Assembly: GCF_001552735.1 (NCBI RefSeq)
Contig: NZ_BCRT01000016.1
Span: forward strand, 1 to 64,000
Source: Sanguibacter suarezii NBRC 16159
GTDB lineage: Bacteria; Actinomycetota; Actinomycetes; Actinomycetales; Cellulomonadaceae
Direction of reading: 5' to 3'
Length of the DNA: 64,000 nucleotides
Shown: piece by piece, positions 7,739-16,918 of the stretch
Layout of the letters: each line of letters begins with the position of its first letter
Position numbering within the stretch: the first letter of the stretch is position 1
Notes under the pieces: generated by a model
The model's input: the letters and a program-made list of their open reading frames with translations, nothing else
Databases searched by the model: none
What the model was told of the DNA's origin: nothing
Program-made: the position numbers and the translations under genes

Positions 7739-9687
7739 TGCCCATCCCAGCACCGCACCTTGACGACCGGTCCTTCCAGGACATCGTCGACGAGACCAAG
7801 CGGCTGATCCCCCGGTTCACCCCCGAGTGGACCAACCACAACGTCTCCGACCCCGGCGTCGCGCTCATCGAGCTCTTCGCGTGGATGAGCGAGATGGTGC
7901 TCTTCCGCGTCAACCAGGTCCCCGAGCGGCTCTACGTCCACTTCCTCAACCTCGTGGGGATCGAGCAGTTCCCCCCGTCGGTGGCCCACACCGCGCTGAC
8001 GTTCTGGTTGTCGGGGCCGGCGACCAGCCCGGTCGTGGTGCCCGCCGGCACCGAGGTGTCGACCTTCGCAGCCGTCGAGGGCACCGGGGTCGTGTTCACC
8101 ACCACGGCCGAGGCAGTCGTGGTCCCCCCGGTCCTGACGATGGTGCACACCGCGCAGGCCGGCTCGGAGGCCGTGACCGATGGCTGGGAGGCGCTGACCT
8201 ACCCGGGCACGTCACTGACCTGCTTCACCTCACCCGGCCTCGCCGAGAACGACGCCGCGTACCTCGGCTTCGCGACGTCGCTGGCCAACCTCGCGATCAC
8301 GCTCACCGTCCGCGCTCACGCCGAGGGCATCGGCGTCGACCCGCGCAATCCTCCTCTGCTGTGGGAGGTGTGGTCCGGGGAGGCGTGGATCCCGGCGCGG
8401 GTCCAGTCCGACTCGACCGGCGGTCTCAACCGCGACGGCACCGTCGTGCTGCTCGTCCCCGATCGGCACGAGGTGCTCACCCTCGGTGGCCGTCCCGGGT
8501 TCTGGTTGCGCGCTCGCCTCACCCGCCCGCTGCCCGGGCAGCCTACCTATCAGGCCTCCCCGCAGATCGAGGAGCTCGCCGTGACCGCGGTGGGCGTCAC
8601 CGTCCCGGCCGAGCACGCCGCCGCAGCGGCCGCGGAGATCATCGGCCGGTCGACCGGTGTACCCAGTCAGACCTTCTCGGTGACCCACACCCCCGTCGCG
8701 AGGCGCCGCGGCGAGGAGGCCGTCCGCGTCACCACCCACGACCAGTCCAGCGCGTGGACCGAGGTCCCCGACTTCTCCGCCTCCGGCCCGCTGGACCGCC
8801 ATGTCGTGTGGGACTCCATCTCCGGGGAGGTGAGCTTTGGCCCGAGCGTCCGCTACCCCGACGGCACGGTGGTCCAGCACGGCGCCATCCCGCCCGACGG
8901 CGCACAGATCCAGGTCACCAGCTACCGCTACGGCGGTGGTGCGGTCGGCAACGTCGGCGCGCACACCCTCACCGTGCTGCGGTCCAGCGTCCCCTTCGTC
9001 GCCTCGGTGACCAACCTCGCCGCCGCGAGCGGCGGCGTGGACGCCGAGAGCGTCGAGGAGGCCAAGGTCCGCGGTCCGCTGACGCTGCGCACCGGTGAGC
9101 GTGCGGTCACCGCGGGCGACTACGAGCGGATCACCCGCGAGGCCTCGGTCGAGGTCGCGCGGGCGGCGTGCCTGCCGCGGTCCGGCGGTGCGCCCGGTGC
9201 GGTGCGGGTGCTCGTCGTCCCGCAGGTCCGCAAGGACCCCCGCGACCACATCATCGACGACTTCGCGCTGTCGACGCCGCTCGTCGCCTCGATCACCGAG
9301 GCGCTCGAGGCGCGCCGGCTGGTGGGGGCTGCGATCGAGGTCGGCACCCCGTTCTACCAGGGCGTGAGCGTGGCGGTGCTGCTGCACGCGCTGCCTGGCC
9401 GGTCCGCGCCCCTCATCCGCCAGCGGGTGCTCGAGGCGATCACCCGGTACGTCAACCCGCTCTTCGGCGGTCCCGACGGCACCGGTTGGCAGTTCGACAC
9501 CGACCTCACGGCCGCGGCGATCGCCCAGCTCGTCGAGCCCATCGAGGGCATCGAACGGATCGACGAGGTGGTGCTCTTCGACTACGACCTGCGCAACGGC
9601 GCTCGCATAGGCGCCGGCCGCGACACCCTGCGCCTGTCCGACGACGCCCTGTTCCTGTCCGCGGACCACCGCGTCGTGGTCCGGTGA
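7738..9687 (+). CDS. eCIS baseplate assembly protein (gpJ / Afp11-like)
   Basis: A 649-residue baseplate wedge protein. The N-terminus 'FTPEWTNHNVSDPGVALIELFAWMSEMVLFRVNQVPER' is the signature of the putative baseplate assembly family (Afp11, phage P2 gpJ relatives). The centre has Ig-like beta segments. The C-terminal region ('LRTGERAVTAGDYERITREA', 'QRVLEAITRYVNPLFGGPDGTGW') matches gpJ. I chose the ATG at 7738 (TGATG overlap with gp25). The open frame extends 52 codons further upstream inside gp25, which is not needed. This protein and the following one form the wedge that triggers contraction. Confidence 0.93.
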   Translation: MPIPAPHLDDRSFQDIVDETKRLIPRFTPEWTNHNVSDPGVALIELFAWMSEMVLFRVNQVPERLYVHFLNLVGIEQFPPSVAHTALTFWLSGPATSPVVVPAGTEVSTFAAVEGTGVVFTTTAEAVVVPPVLTMVHTAQAGSEAVTDGWEALTYPGTSLTCFTSPGLAENDAAYLGFATSLANLAITLTVRAHAEGIGVDPRNPPLLWEVWSGEAWIPARVQSDSTGGLNRDGTVVLLVPDRHEVLTLGGRPGFWLRARLTRPLPGQPTYQASPQIEELAVTAVGVTVPAEHAAAAAAEIIGRSTGVPSQTFSVTHTPVARRRGEEAVRVTTHDQSSAWTEVPDFSASGPLDRHVVWDSISGEVSFGPSVRYPDGTVVQHGAIPPDGAQIQVTSYRYGGGAVGNVGAHTLTVLRSSVPFVASVTNLAAASGGVDAESVEEAKVRGPLTLRTGERAVTAGDYERITREASVEVARAACLPRSGGAPGAVRVLVVPQVRKDPRDHIIDDFALSTPLVASITEALEARRLVGAAIEVGTPFYQGVSVAVLLHALPGRSAPLIRQRVLEAITRYVNPLFGGPDGTGWQFDTDLTAAAIAQLVEPIEGIERIDEVVLFDYDLRNGARIGAGRDTLRLSDDALFLSADHRVVVR

Positions 9688-9697
9688 TCGGCCCGTC

Positions 9698-10267
9698 ATG
9701 AGACGTTCCGACTGGCTGGTCGACCAGCTGCCGCCCGCGATGCTCCAGGAGAGCTTCTTCCGGCGGTTCATCGAGATGTTCCAGGCCCAGGCCGACACCC
9801 TCATGGCCCACGCCGACAACCTCGCGCACCTGCCCGACCCACGCATCACCCCGCCACCGATGCTGCCCTGGCTGGCCAGCTGGATCGGCCTGGAGTCGGT
9901 CGACGGCGCGGGCAGCACCGAGCTGCAGCGGGTGGTGCTGAGCACCGCCTCACGCACCCTCGCCTGGCGCGGGACGCCCTTCGGCCTGTGGACCATGCTC
10001 GAGCTGTTCAGCGGCGGCCCGGCGGTGATCGAGGAAGGTGGCGGCGTGTGGCGTGACGGAGAGAGCCCCGTGGACACCGCGTGGGTCATCATGCGCGTCG
10101 CCTCGACCGGCAACCTCTCCGAGCGGGCCTTCGCGCACCTCATCGCAGACGAGGTCCCCGCTCATGTCCGCAGCGAGCTCTGGGTGGGCGACAAGCTCAT
10201 CTGGCCCCGCCCAGCCGCAGACGCCATCAGCCACCTCGCCGTCCCCCACGCGCCCCCGGAGACCTGA
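9698..10267 (+). CDS. eCIS phage tail protein I-like (Afp12-type)
   Basis: A 189-residue protein that resembles the P2 gpI / Afp12 N-terminal region ('WLVDQLPPAMLQESFFRRFIEMFQAQADTLMAHADNLAHLPDPRITPPPMLPWLASWIGL', then 'TLAWRGTPFGLWTMLELFSGG'). It partners with the gpJ-like protein at the baseplate rim, where tail fibres attach in Afp. Here it is short, with no C-terminal fibre-binding extension, and no fibre gene follows. It starts 10 bases after the previous stop. Confidence 0.87.
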   Translation: MRRSDWLVDQLPPAMLQESFFRRFIEMFQAQADTLMAHADNLAHLPDPRITPPPMLPWLASWIGLESVDGAGSTELQRVVLSTASRTLAWRGTPFGLWTMLELFSGGPAVIEEGGGVWRDGESPVDTAWVIMRVASTGNLSERAFAHLIADEVPAHVRSELWVGDKLIWPRPAADAISHLAVPHAPPET

Positions 10268-10270
10268 GCC

Positions 10271-10723
10271 ATGCCGTACACGAGCGTGACGTGCCCCGAG
10301 TGTGGCACGCACAGCGACATCATGAGCGGACGACGCGACGCCGGTGACTTCTGCCGGTCCTGCGACTTCCCGCTGTTCTGGTCGAGCACCGCCATCGCGG
10401 TGCGGGCAGCGGACGACGAGTCCGACGACGCCCTGCGCCGTCTGCCCGGGACGTCCGGGAAGGGGGCCAGCTACTCCGTGCCGTGCCCGACCTGCGGTGA
10501 GCTCAACCTGCCGACCGCGTGGGTCTGCCTGCGGTGCGCCGGGTCGATGACCCCGCCGCCTCCCCCTGCACCGGCTCCCGTCCCGCAGCCGGTGCCCGTG
10601 CCGGCTCCGGAGCCGGTCGCCCCGGTCGTGGAGGAGGCCCCCGGCTTCCGCTGGTGGGTGCTGGTCGCCGCGGCCTTCGCGCTGACCACCTTCACGGTCG
10701 TGGTGCTGCAGCTGGCTCGCTGA
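10271..10723 (+). CDS. Double zinc-ribbon protein with C-terminal membrane anchor
   Basis: A 150-residue last gene of the plus-strand eCIS operon, 3 bases after the previous stop. It has two CxxC...CxxC zinc ribbons (Cys 8, 11, 28, 31 and Cys 72, 75, 86, 89), a Pro/Val-rich linker (about 93-125) and one hydrophobic segment at about 127-148 ending in LAR. There is no signal peptide, so it is probably tail-anchored with the ribbons in the cytoplasm. It could bring the particle or a regulator to the inner face of the membrane. No family is recognised with certainty. Confidence 0.8.
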   Translation: MPYTSVTCPECGTHSDIMSGRRDAGDFCRSCDFPLFWSSTAIAVRAADDESDDALRRLPGTSGKGASYSVPCPTCGELNLPTAWVCLRCAGSMTPPPPPAPAPVPQPVPVPAPEPVAPVVEEAPGFRWWVLVAAAFALTTFTVVVLQLAR

Positions 10724-10750
10724 CTGCACCACCCCCGCCGACGCCGCCGG

Positions 10751-10781
10751 CCCGTGACCACTCTGAGGGGGTGGTCACGGG
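10751..10781. terminator. Bidirectional terminator between the convergent eCIS operons
   Basis: CCCGTGACCAC (10751-10761) pairs perfectly with GTGGTCACGGG (10771-10781) around a 9-base loop. It lies between the end of the plus operon (10723) and the last codons of the minus operon; the minus gene's stop (10775-10777) lies in the right arm. It probably serves both directions. Confidence 0.7.
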
Positions 10782-13700
10782 TCGGTCGGGGTCGGCGGCG
10801 GCGCGCTCACCGTGAAGGGTGCCACCGATGCAGTGGACACGGCGTAGTCGCCGTCCGAGGGCGTGAAGGTCGCCACGAACCGCGGGTACGTCCCGGCCGG
10901 CAGGGACACGGTGCACGAGGTCTGACCGGAGGTGACCACGGAGGTGCACCCCTCCGCCGCGCCCGGCGCGGCGAAGGTCATCGACCCGGCCCCTGCCCCG
11001 CCCGGGCTGACGGTGGCGGTGAAGGTCACCGTCTCCACGCCCGGGACGGCCACCGCGGAGGTGATGGAGGTCTCGCGCAGGGCGATCGTCACCGTCACCG
11101 GAAGGCTGTTCGACGGGAGGACCTCAGCCGACCCGGAGCTGGCGGGCGCGCCGTCGTACCGAGCCGACAGGCTCACCGCGCCGGTGGCCATCGCCCGGGT
11201 GATCGTCACGTCCTGGCGAGCCAGCCCGGCGCTGTTCACAGTGGCGGGGCCATAGGTCTGCCCTCCCAGGGTGAAGGTGACCTGCCCTCGGGTCACTGCT
11301 GCGGTCCCGGCCCGGACGGTCGCCGTCAGCGTCGCGGTGTCCCCGACCCGCACCGTCCCCGTCGGCCCCGTCACGACCGTGGTCGGGGTGATGGGCGGCA
11401 GGCTGAGGGCGAAGGAGGCCACCACCTCACGCTGGTCTGGGGTGATGGTCAGCGTCGAGGGGGCCACCGTCCACCCGGCGGACGGCGCCGGGGTCACCGT
11501 GTACGACCCGGCGAGCAGCGACACGGTGCGGGAGCCGGAGCCGACCGGGACAACGACCACCACAGGGGTGATCGCGGTCGAGGCCCCCGAGACGGTGCCG
11601 GTGATGGTGGCCTCCAGGGTCGTCCCCGTTCCGGCGGGACCGGTCCCTGACAGCGTGACCGAGACCTCGGTGGCCGTGAGGCTCACCGTGACCGGCGCGG
11701 CGCCGTCATCGGTGACCGCCGCGGACATGGTCCACGGGTGCCCGGCTGCGCCGGTGACGGTCGCGGTCCAGGCGCCGGTGGGCACCTGGTTGAAGACGGT
11801 CGTGTAGGTGTGCCCCGTGCTGCGCACCAGCGGCTGGGCAGCCAGCGAGGCGGGGTCTGACGCCCCCGGAGCGGTCGACAGCCCGACGAGGGTGCCGGTG
11901 AGGTCGGAGCCAGAGCCGGACGTCACCGTCACGGTGACCTGCCGCGTCACCGGGAACATGATGAGGTCGAGCACCGCGACCTGTCCGGCCCGGACCGTGA
12001 GGGTCCTGGCCACCGTCTCGTACCCGGCCATGGACGAGGTCACGGTGTAGGTCCCGTCCGGGATCTCGTCGAAGTCGAACACGCCGTCGGCCGCGGTCGC
12101 GGGCAGCGTCGTGACCACCGCGCCGGTGGACGTGTCCGTCAGGGTGACCTCGGCGCCCGTCAGGGCGACCGGCGCGCCGGCCCCGCTCTGGCGCAGGACC
12201 GTACCGCGCACCGTGTTCGTCATACTCACGAGCGGGACGGTGACCACCCAGGGGTCTTGCCCCAGCACCGGGTTCACCACGAGGGAGAGCCGGGAGTGCC
12301 CCTGGTCGACTCCGTTGATCTCCAGGGTCGACTGGACCGGCATCACGTCGAGGAAGAGGTACTCCCCCGTCTGCAAGGGCGGGCACCCCGGCCGGGTGGA
12401 GCCGTGGGTGCACGGCTGGGCGCCGGCCTGCACCCCAGGGTTGCTCAGCTGCACGGACAGGCCGTCGATCCCTTCGCCGCTCTCGAGGGACTTCACCACC
12501 GTGACCTTGAGGTCCACCGGCTCCAGCGTCAGCTCGATGTTCTGAGGCGTGGGCCCGCCCATCGTCACCGTGACGGCGGGCAGGGTGACGTCGCCGTAGC
12601 CCAGCAAGGAGGCGGTGACCTGCCAGGTGCCGGCGCGCAGTCCCTGCTGCGCCAGGGATCCGGCCAGCTGGTAGCGGCCCAAAGCGTCGCTGACTGTCGT
12701 GAACGAGGCCTCCCCGGGTGCCACGTCCGGTCCGGTCCGCGTCGCGGTGATCCGCACGCCCGCCACGTGCTGCCTCGCGTTGCCCACCAGCGCGCTCACG
12801 GTCCCGGTGATCGACCCGTACTGCTGCAGGAGCACCACCGCCGGCTGGGTGATCGCCGACTGTCCTGCGGTCACCGTGATGTCCTTCTCGACGGCGACGA
12901 ACCCCGCAGCCTGGACGCTGACCCGGTAGGTCCCCGAGGGGATCTCGCCGAAGTCCACATAGTTCTGGCCTGGGGCGGCGGTCTCGGTGCGCTGCCCGGA
13001 GCTGCTGCGCAACGTCACGACGGGGTTCGCCACCTCGGTGCAGGTGGCCGTGCTCGTCTCGTCGCAGGTGGAGGTGAAGGTCGCGACCCGCAGGTCGCCG
13101 AACCGCTTGAGCTCGAAGGGGACGGCGGACGACGTCGTGTCGCCGGGGAGGATCGTGAAGGTCTGGTCCACCGGGTCGAAGCCGGCCCGGCTCGCCCGGA
13201 CCGTGTAGGTGCCCGGCCGGAGCAGCCGGGCTCCGGCGGGTCCGCTGGCATCGGTGGGCTGGGTCATGTCTGACCACACCAGGGTCCCGCGGACCGCGGT
13301 CGGTGTGGACGCGTCCACCGCAGAGATGGACACGGCGCCGGAGCCCGGCGGGCGGGTGAGCACCTCGAAGGTCACCGTGGACACGATGTCGCCGGCGGGC
13401 AGGGGCGCCCCGGTCAGCGCGAGTGTCCCGTGGAAGGGCACTCCCAGCGGCTCGAGCTCGATCTGTGTGGCGGTGCTGGCAACGCCGACGTTCTGGAAGG
13501 TCTGGTCCCGGTAGACGGTGCCGCCGTCGACGGACACGTCCACGGAGTCGGTGACCACGGGCAGGTATCCGGCCGCCCGCGGGTCGGTGGACTGGGTCGT
13601 GATGTAGCCGTCGGCGTCGCTGGTGACGACCACGCTCCTGCGGCTCGGGGTGGCGCCGACGAAGCCCGTGATGCCGGTGACGGTGGCTTTGACCCGGTCG

Positions 13701-16700
13701 GCGCCGGTGACCGTGTCCGCCCGGAGCTGGGTGACCAGGCGTCCTTGGAAGGCACGCGCCGCGTTGGTCAGGACGAGCTGGTTGGTCAGCTCCTGGTTGT
13801 AGCCCAGGACGACGCCGTCGATCCTCCCGTCCAGCTGGACCGGTGACTCGGGCGTCACCGCGGAGGTGACGTCGAAGCGGTACCGGCCCGGTGGGAGCTT
13901 GGTGAACTGCACCAGCCCCTGGGCGTTGGCCGTCAGCTGTCCCTGGTCCTCGTCCGGCTCGCCGTCGACGAGCAGGTACGGGGTCACGGTGGCCGCCGCT
14001 GCCGGGACCACGGTCGACGCCCCTCGGTTGATGAGGGTGGTCACGGAGATGCGCGCCAACCGGTTGAGCACGGCGTCGTAGCGGCGCACGTCACCGGCGG
14101 CCAGGGAGAGCACGGTCGGGTCGTCGGTGAAGACGTACTCCGGGTCCCCCGAGACGACGGAGGCCGAGTAGGTCCCGCTCGCCAGGTTGGTGATGGTGTA
14201 TCCGCCGTTGACCCCGGTCAGGCCGCAACGGGCCGGCGCGTCGACCACGCAGAGCGAGGTGGCGCCCGTGGGGTCGCTCGTCTCGGCGCACGAGGACGTC
14301 GGAGCGGTCGCACCGCTCGGCACGACGACGACGCAGGTCCCCTCCGGCACGCTGCCCACGCGGGCGAGCACCGTCCCCGTGAGGGAGGGAGAGGGGAACA
14401 GGGCGACCTGCCCGGCGGTCACGGTGGTGTCCATCGGGACGCTCACGCGGATGCTGGACGGCTCGTACCCCGGCGCGGAGACCTCGAGCACATAGAGCCC
14501 TGGTAGCAGCCCCTCCTCCTCAGCAGCCGGGATGAGGTACTCGGCGCTCGGGTCGGAGGTGACCGAGACCACCCGCTGGGTGCCGTCGACGTTCTGGGCC
14601 GTGAGGGTGGTCGTCACCAGGCACGGTTCGCCGGTGGTCACGCCGGAGCATGTGAGCTGACCGTTGGTGCGCGCGTCGCCCACCCGTCCGCGGATGCGGG
14701 AGGTGGAGACCAGGCCGTCGCCCTCCACCTCGGTGAGCACGAGGTCGACGGTCGTGGCGAAGCCTGCGCTGGCGCGCACCGTGGCGTAGCCGGTGAGGTG
14801 GCCGAACTGGGCAGCCGAGACGACGTACTCACCGGGGGCGATGCCGTTGAGGCGGAAGGTCCCGTCGCCGGTGACCATCGTCTTGTACGTGTTGGCGCTG
14901 TTGTGCAGGGTGACTCCGGCGCTGGTGAGCGCGTGCCCGGCGGTGTCGGTGACCCGGCCCTGGACGGCGCCGCTGGCTGAGCGCATCGCGACTGCGACCG
15001 GGGTCGCGGAGGTCGCGTCGTCGAGGGCGAGCTGGAGCGTCTGGGTCGCGTAGCCGTCCGCCTCGACGGTGATCTCGTAGCTGCCCGGGATGGGCAGGTC
15101 GACCAGCGTGAAGGAGCCGACCATGCCGCTCGTCACGGTCGAGGCCGTGCGCGTCGTGGTGCCGTCGCTCGCGGTCACGCGCGCACCCCCGACGCCGGAG
15201 GTGAAGCCGAGGGAGTCTGGTCCGGTGACCATGCCGGAGAGGGCGGCCACGCCGCGGTCGAGGCTCATGTCGGCCGCAGCCGTCCCGCCCGCAGGCAACG
15301 CCACCAGACGGGACTGCGCGCCGAGGCCGTTGCCCTGGGCGGTGACGAGGTAGGTGCTCGGGGTCGAGAGCCCGTCGACGGACCATGATCCGATCGCACC
15401 GGTGGTCGCGGTCGACGTGGTGACGGTCGTCGTGCCGTCGGTGATGACCACGTCCACCCCACCCGCGCCGGCGCCGTCGGGCCCGGTGACCTGACCCGAC
15501 AGCCTGCCGTCGCCGGCGAGCAGCTCCACGTCGAGGCCAGCGGCGGCCTCCGACCCGGACACCACGTGGCGGACGGTCTGGTAGCCGGGCTTGGAGATCG
15601 TCACGAGGTAGGTGAGGTTGGGCGAGAGACCCGCGAAGGCCCACGCGCCGTCGTCGCCGGTCGAGGTGGCCCGGGCGGTGGCGGCCGCGGTCGTGGACTC
15701 CAGCGCGACGGCCCGCGCCGCGGTCTTGGTGAGCGGCCCGCCGTCGGGCGAGGGCTCTGTGTCCGCTGCCAGCCGCGCACCGAGCACCGCGTGGGCGGGG
15801 ACCGGCACCGAGCTGGACACCCCACCGGCACCGCCGCCTCCCCCGGCTCCTGCCCCGGTGGCCGAGGCATCGGCGATGATGCTCGCCGGGGCGATCTGCA
15901 CGGTGACCCCGGACGGGTCGGTCGCGGTGACCACGCCACCGATCCGGACGGTCGGGTCGGTCGCGGTGTCGGCGTCGTCCCCGGTCGGGCTGCCGGGGCC
16001 GGTGCCCTCGCTCGGGTCTCCCGGGTCGCCGTCGGCCGCGCCGCTGCCCGGGTCTGCCGGAGCCCCGGTCGCCTCGGCCGTCGTCTCCTGGGTCGTCATC
16101 CGGTCCGTGAGCCAGGGCAGCGCGACCACCAGGCCACCGGCCCACATCGCCATGACCAGCACCAGCGACATGACACGCAAGAACCCTGCGCTGAGCAGCG
16201 GCCGAGCGGTGATCGTCCCGGAGAACCGGGCTGGGGCCTGCCTGCCGGCAGCCATGACCGAGAAGCTGCGCCTGCTGAGGTGGCCCATGAGCTGCGGGCG
16301 CAGGTTGCGCGCCTGTCCGGTGAGCCGGACGGTCGTGCGGGCGGGCACCACGACCTCCCGCTCGCTGAGCTGCAGCCGTAGTCCTTTCTCCGTGGTCGTG
16401 GAGAGCGAGACGTCGACCGGCTCGCCTCCGGTGTTGGAGAGCACGACGGCGACGGTGCGGCGCAGCCGCATCCGCGAGTCGGCAGGCTCGACGGTGAGGA
16501 GGACCTGGCTGGGGGCGTCCACTCTGACGCAGGTCTCGACCACCGTCGTCTGCTGGCCAGCGCTCTGCTGACCAGCGCTCTGCTGACCCGCCGCCGGGTC
16601 GCCCGCCTCCCCCACCGCGAGCGCCTGGACCACGACGACGAAGGGGTAGTCACCGGGCACAGCGCCGGCGGCCGGGACGAGGGCGGCCTCGGCCGAGACC

Positions 16701-16918
16701 GTCATGTCCGCCGGCACGTCACGCAGCACCACCGGCTCGGGGGCCCAGCCGTCGTCGAGCCCGATCATGGTGATCGACAGGTCCCGCGGCACGCCGGCGA
16801 GGTTGCGCACGTGCACCCGCAGGGTGGCGGGGTGGCCAGGGCTCGCGTGCACACCGTCCTCGATGAGCACGCTCGGCGCACCTGTGCCGTGAAGGGTCGA
16901 GGCGATCGGCTCGGTCAT
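10775..16918 (-). CDS. Giant single-pass membrane protein with carboxypeptidase-regulatory-like repeats (paralogue 3)
   Basis: A 2047-residue protein, last gene of the minus eCIS operon. Residues 1-235 hold Ig-like strands of the NEW3 type ('GHPATLRVHVRNLAGVPRDLSI', 'TVAVVLSNTGGEPVDVSLS'), with an AGQQS triplet near 110-123. A membrane segment follows at about 246-270. The rest is an array of well over a dozen beta-sandwich repeats of about 80-90 residues of carboxypeptidase-regulatory type ('G.V.D..G....GV.V.......TT..DG.F....L..G.Y.V......Y'), ending in an Ig-like (Big-type) domain. There is no signal peptide, so the N-terminus is probably cytoplasmic and the repeats outside. The start is the ATG at 16918 (ATGA overlap). 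The frame continues upstream to 17635 only as an antisense-free shadow of the previous gene. There is no catalytic peptidase domain. Confidence 0.88.
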   Translation of the reverse strand: MTEPIASTLHGTGAPSVLIEDGVHASPGHPATLRVHVRNLAGVPRDLSITMIGLDDGWAPEPVVLRDVPADMTVSAEAALVPAAGAVPGDYPFVVVVQALAVGEAGDPAAGQQSAGQQSAGQQTTVVETCVRVDAPSQVLLTVEPADSRMRLRRTVAVVLSNTGGEPVDVSLSTTTEKGLRLQLSEREVVVPARTTVRLTGQARNLRPQLMGHLSRRSFSVMAAGRQAPARFSGTITARPLLSAGFLRVMSLVLVMAMWAGGLVVALPWLTDRMTTQETTAEATGAPADPGSGAADGDPGDPSEGTGPGSPTGDDADTATDPTVRIGGVVTATDPSGVTVQIAPASIIADASATGAGAGGGGGAGGVSSSVPVPAHAVLGARLAADTEPSPDGGPLTKTAARAVALESTTAAATARATSTGDDGAWAFAGLSPNLTYLVTISKPGYQTVRHVVSGSEAAAGLDVELLAGDGRLSGQVTGPDGAGAGGVDVVITDGTTTVTTSTATTGAIGSWSVDGLSTPSTYLVTAQGNGLGAQSRLVALPAGGTAAADMSLDRGVAALSGMVTGPDSLGFTSGVGGARVTASDGTTTRTASTVTSGMVGSFTLVDLPIPGSYEITVEADGYATQTLQLALDDATSATPVAVAMRSASGAVQGRVTDTAGHALTSAGVTLHNSANTYKTMVTGDGTFRLNGIAPGEYVVSAAQFGHLTGYATVRASAGFATTVDLVLTEVEGDGLVSTSRIRGRVGDARTNGQLTCSGVTTGEPCLVTTTLTAQNVDGTQRVVSVTSDPSAEYLIPAAEEEGLLPGLYVLEVSAPGYEPSSIRVSVPMDTTVTAGQVALFPSPSLTGTVLARVGSVPEGTCVVVVPSGATAPTSSCAETSDPTGATSLCVVDAPARCGLTGVNGGYTITNLASGTYSASVVSGDPEYVFTDDPTVLSLAAGDVRRYDAVLNRLARISVTTLINRGASTVVPAAAATVTPYLLVDGEPDEDQGQLTANAQGLVQFTKLPPGRYRFDVTSAVTPESPVQLDGRIDGVVLGYNQELTNQLVLTNAARAFQGRLVTQLRADTVTGADRVKATVTGITGFVGATPSRRSVVVTSDADGYITTQSTDPRAAGYLPVVTDSVDVSVDGGTVYRDQTFQNVGVASTATQIELEPLGVPFHGTLALTGAPLPAGDIVSTVTFEVLTRPPGSGAVSISAVDASTPTAVRGTLVWSDMTQPTDASGPAGARLLRPGTYTVRASRAGFDPVDQTFTILPGDTTSSAVPFELKRFGDLRVATFTSTCDETSTATCTEVANPVVTLRSSSGQRTETAAPGQNYVDFGEIPSGTYRVSVQAAGFVAVEKDITVTAGQSAITQPAVVLLQQYGSITGTVSALVGNARQHVAGVRITATRTGPDVAPGEASFTTVSDALGRYQLAGSLAQQGLRAGTWQVTASLLGYGDVTLPAVTVTMGGPTPQNIELTLEPVDLKVTVVKSLESGEGIDGLSVQLSNPGVQAGAQPCTHGSTRPGCPPLQTGEYLFLDVMPVQSTLEINGVDQGHSRLSLVVNPVLGQDPWVVTVPLVSMTNTVRGTVLRQSGAGAPVALTGAEVTLTDTSTGAVVTTLPATAADGVFDFDEIPDGTYTVTSSMAGYETVARTLTVRAGQVAVLDLIMFPVTRQVTVTVTSGSGSDLTGTLVGLSTAPGASDPASLAAQPLVRSTGHTYTTVFNQVPTGAWTATVTGAAGHPWTMSAAVTDDGAAPVTVSLTATEVSVTLSGTGPAGTGTTLEATITGTVSGASTAITPVVVVVPVGSGSRTVSLLAGSYTVTPAPSAGWTVAPSTLTITPDQREVVASFALSLPPITPTTVVTGPTGTVRVGDTATLTATVRAGTAAVTRGQVTFTLGGQTYGPATVNSAGLARQDVTITRAMATGAVSLSARYDGAPASSGSAEVLPSNSLPVTVTIALRETSITSAVAVPGVETVTFTATVSPGGAGAGSMTFAAPGAAEGCTSVVTSGQTSCTVSLPAGTYPRFVATFTPSDGDYAVSTASVAPFTVSAPPPTPTDP

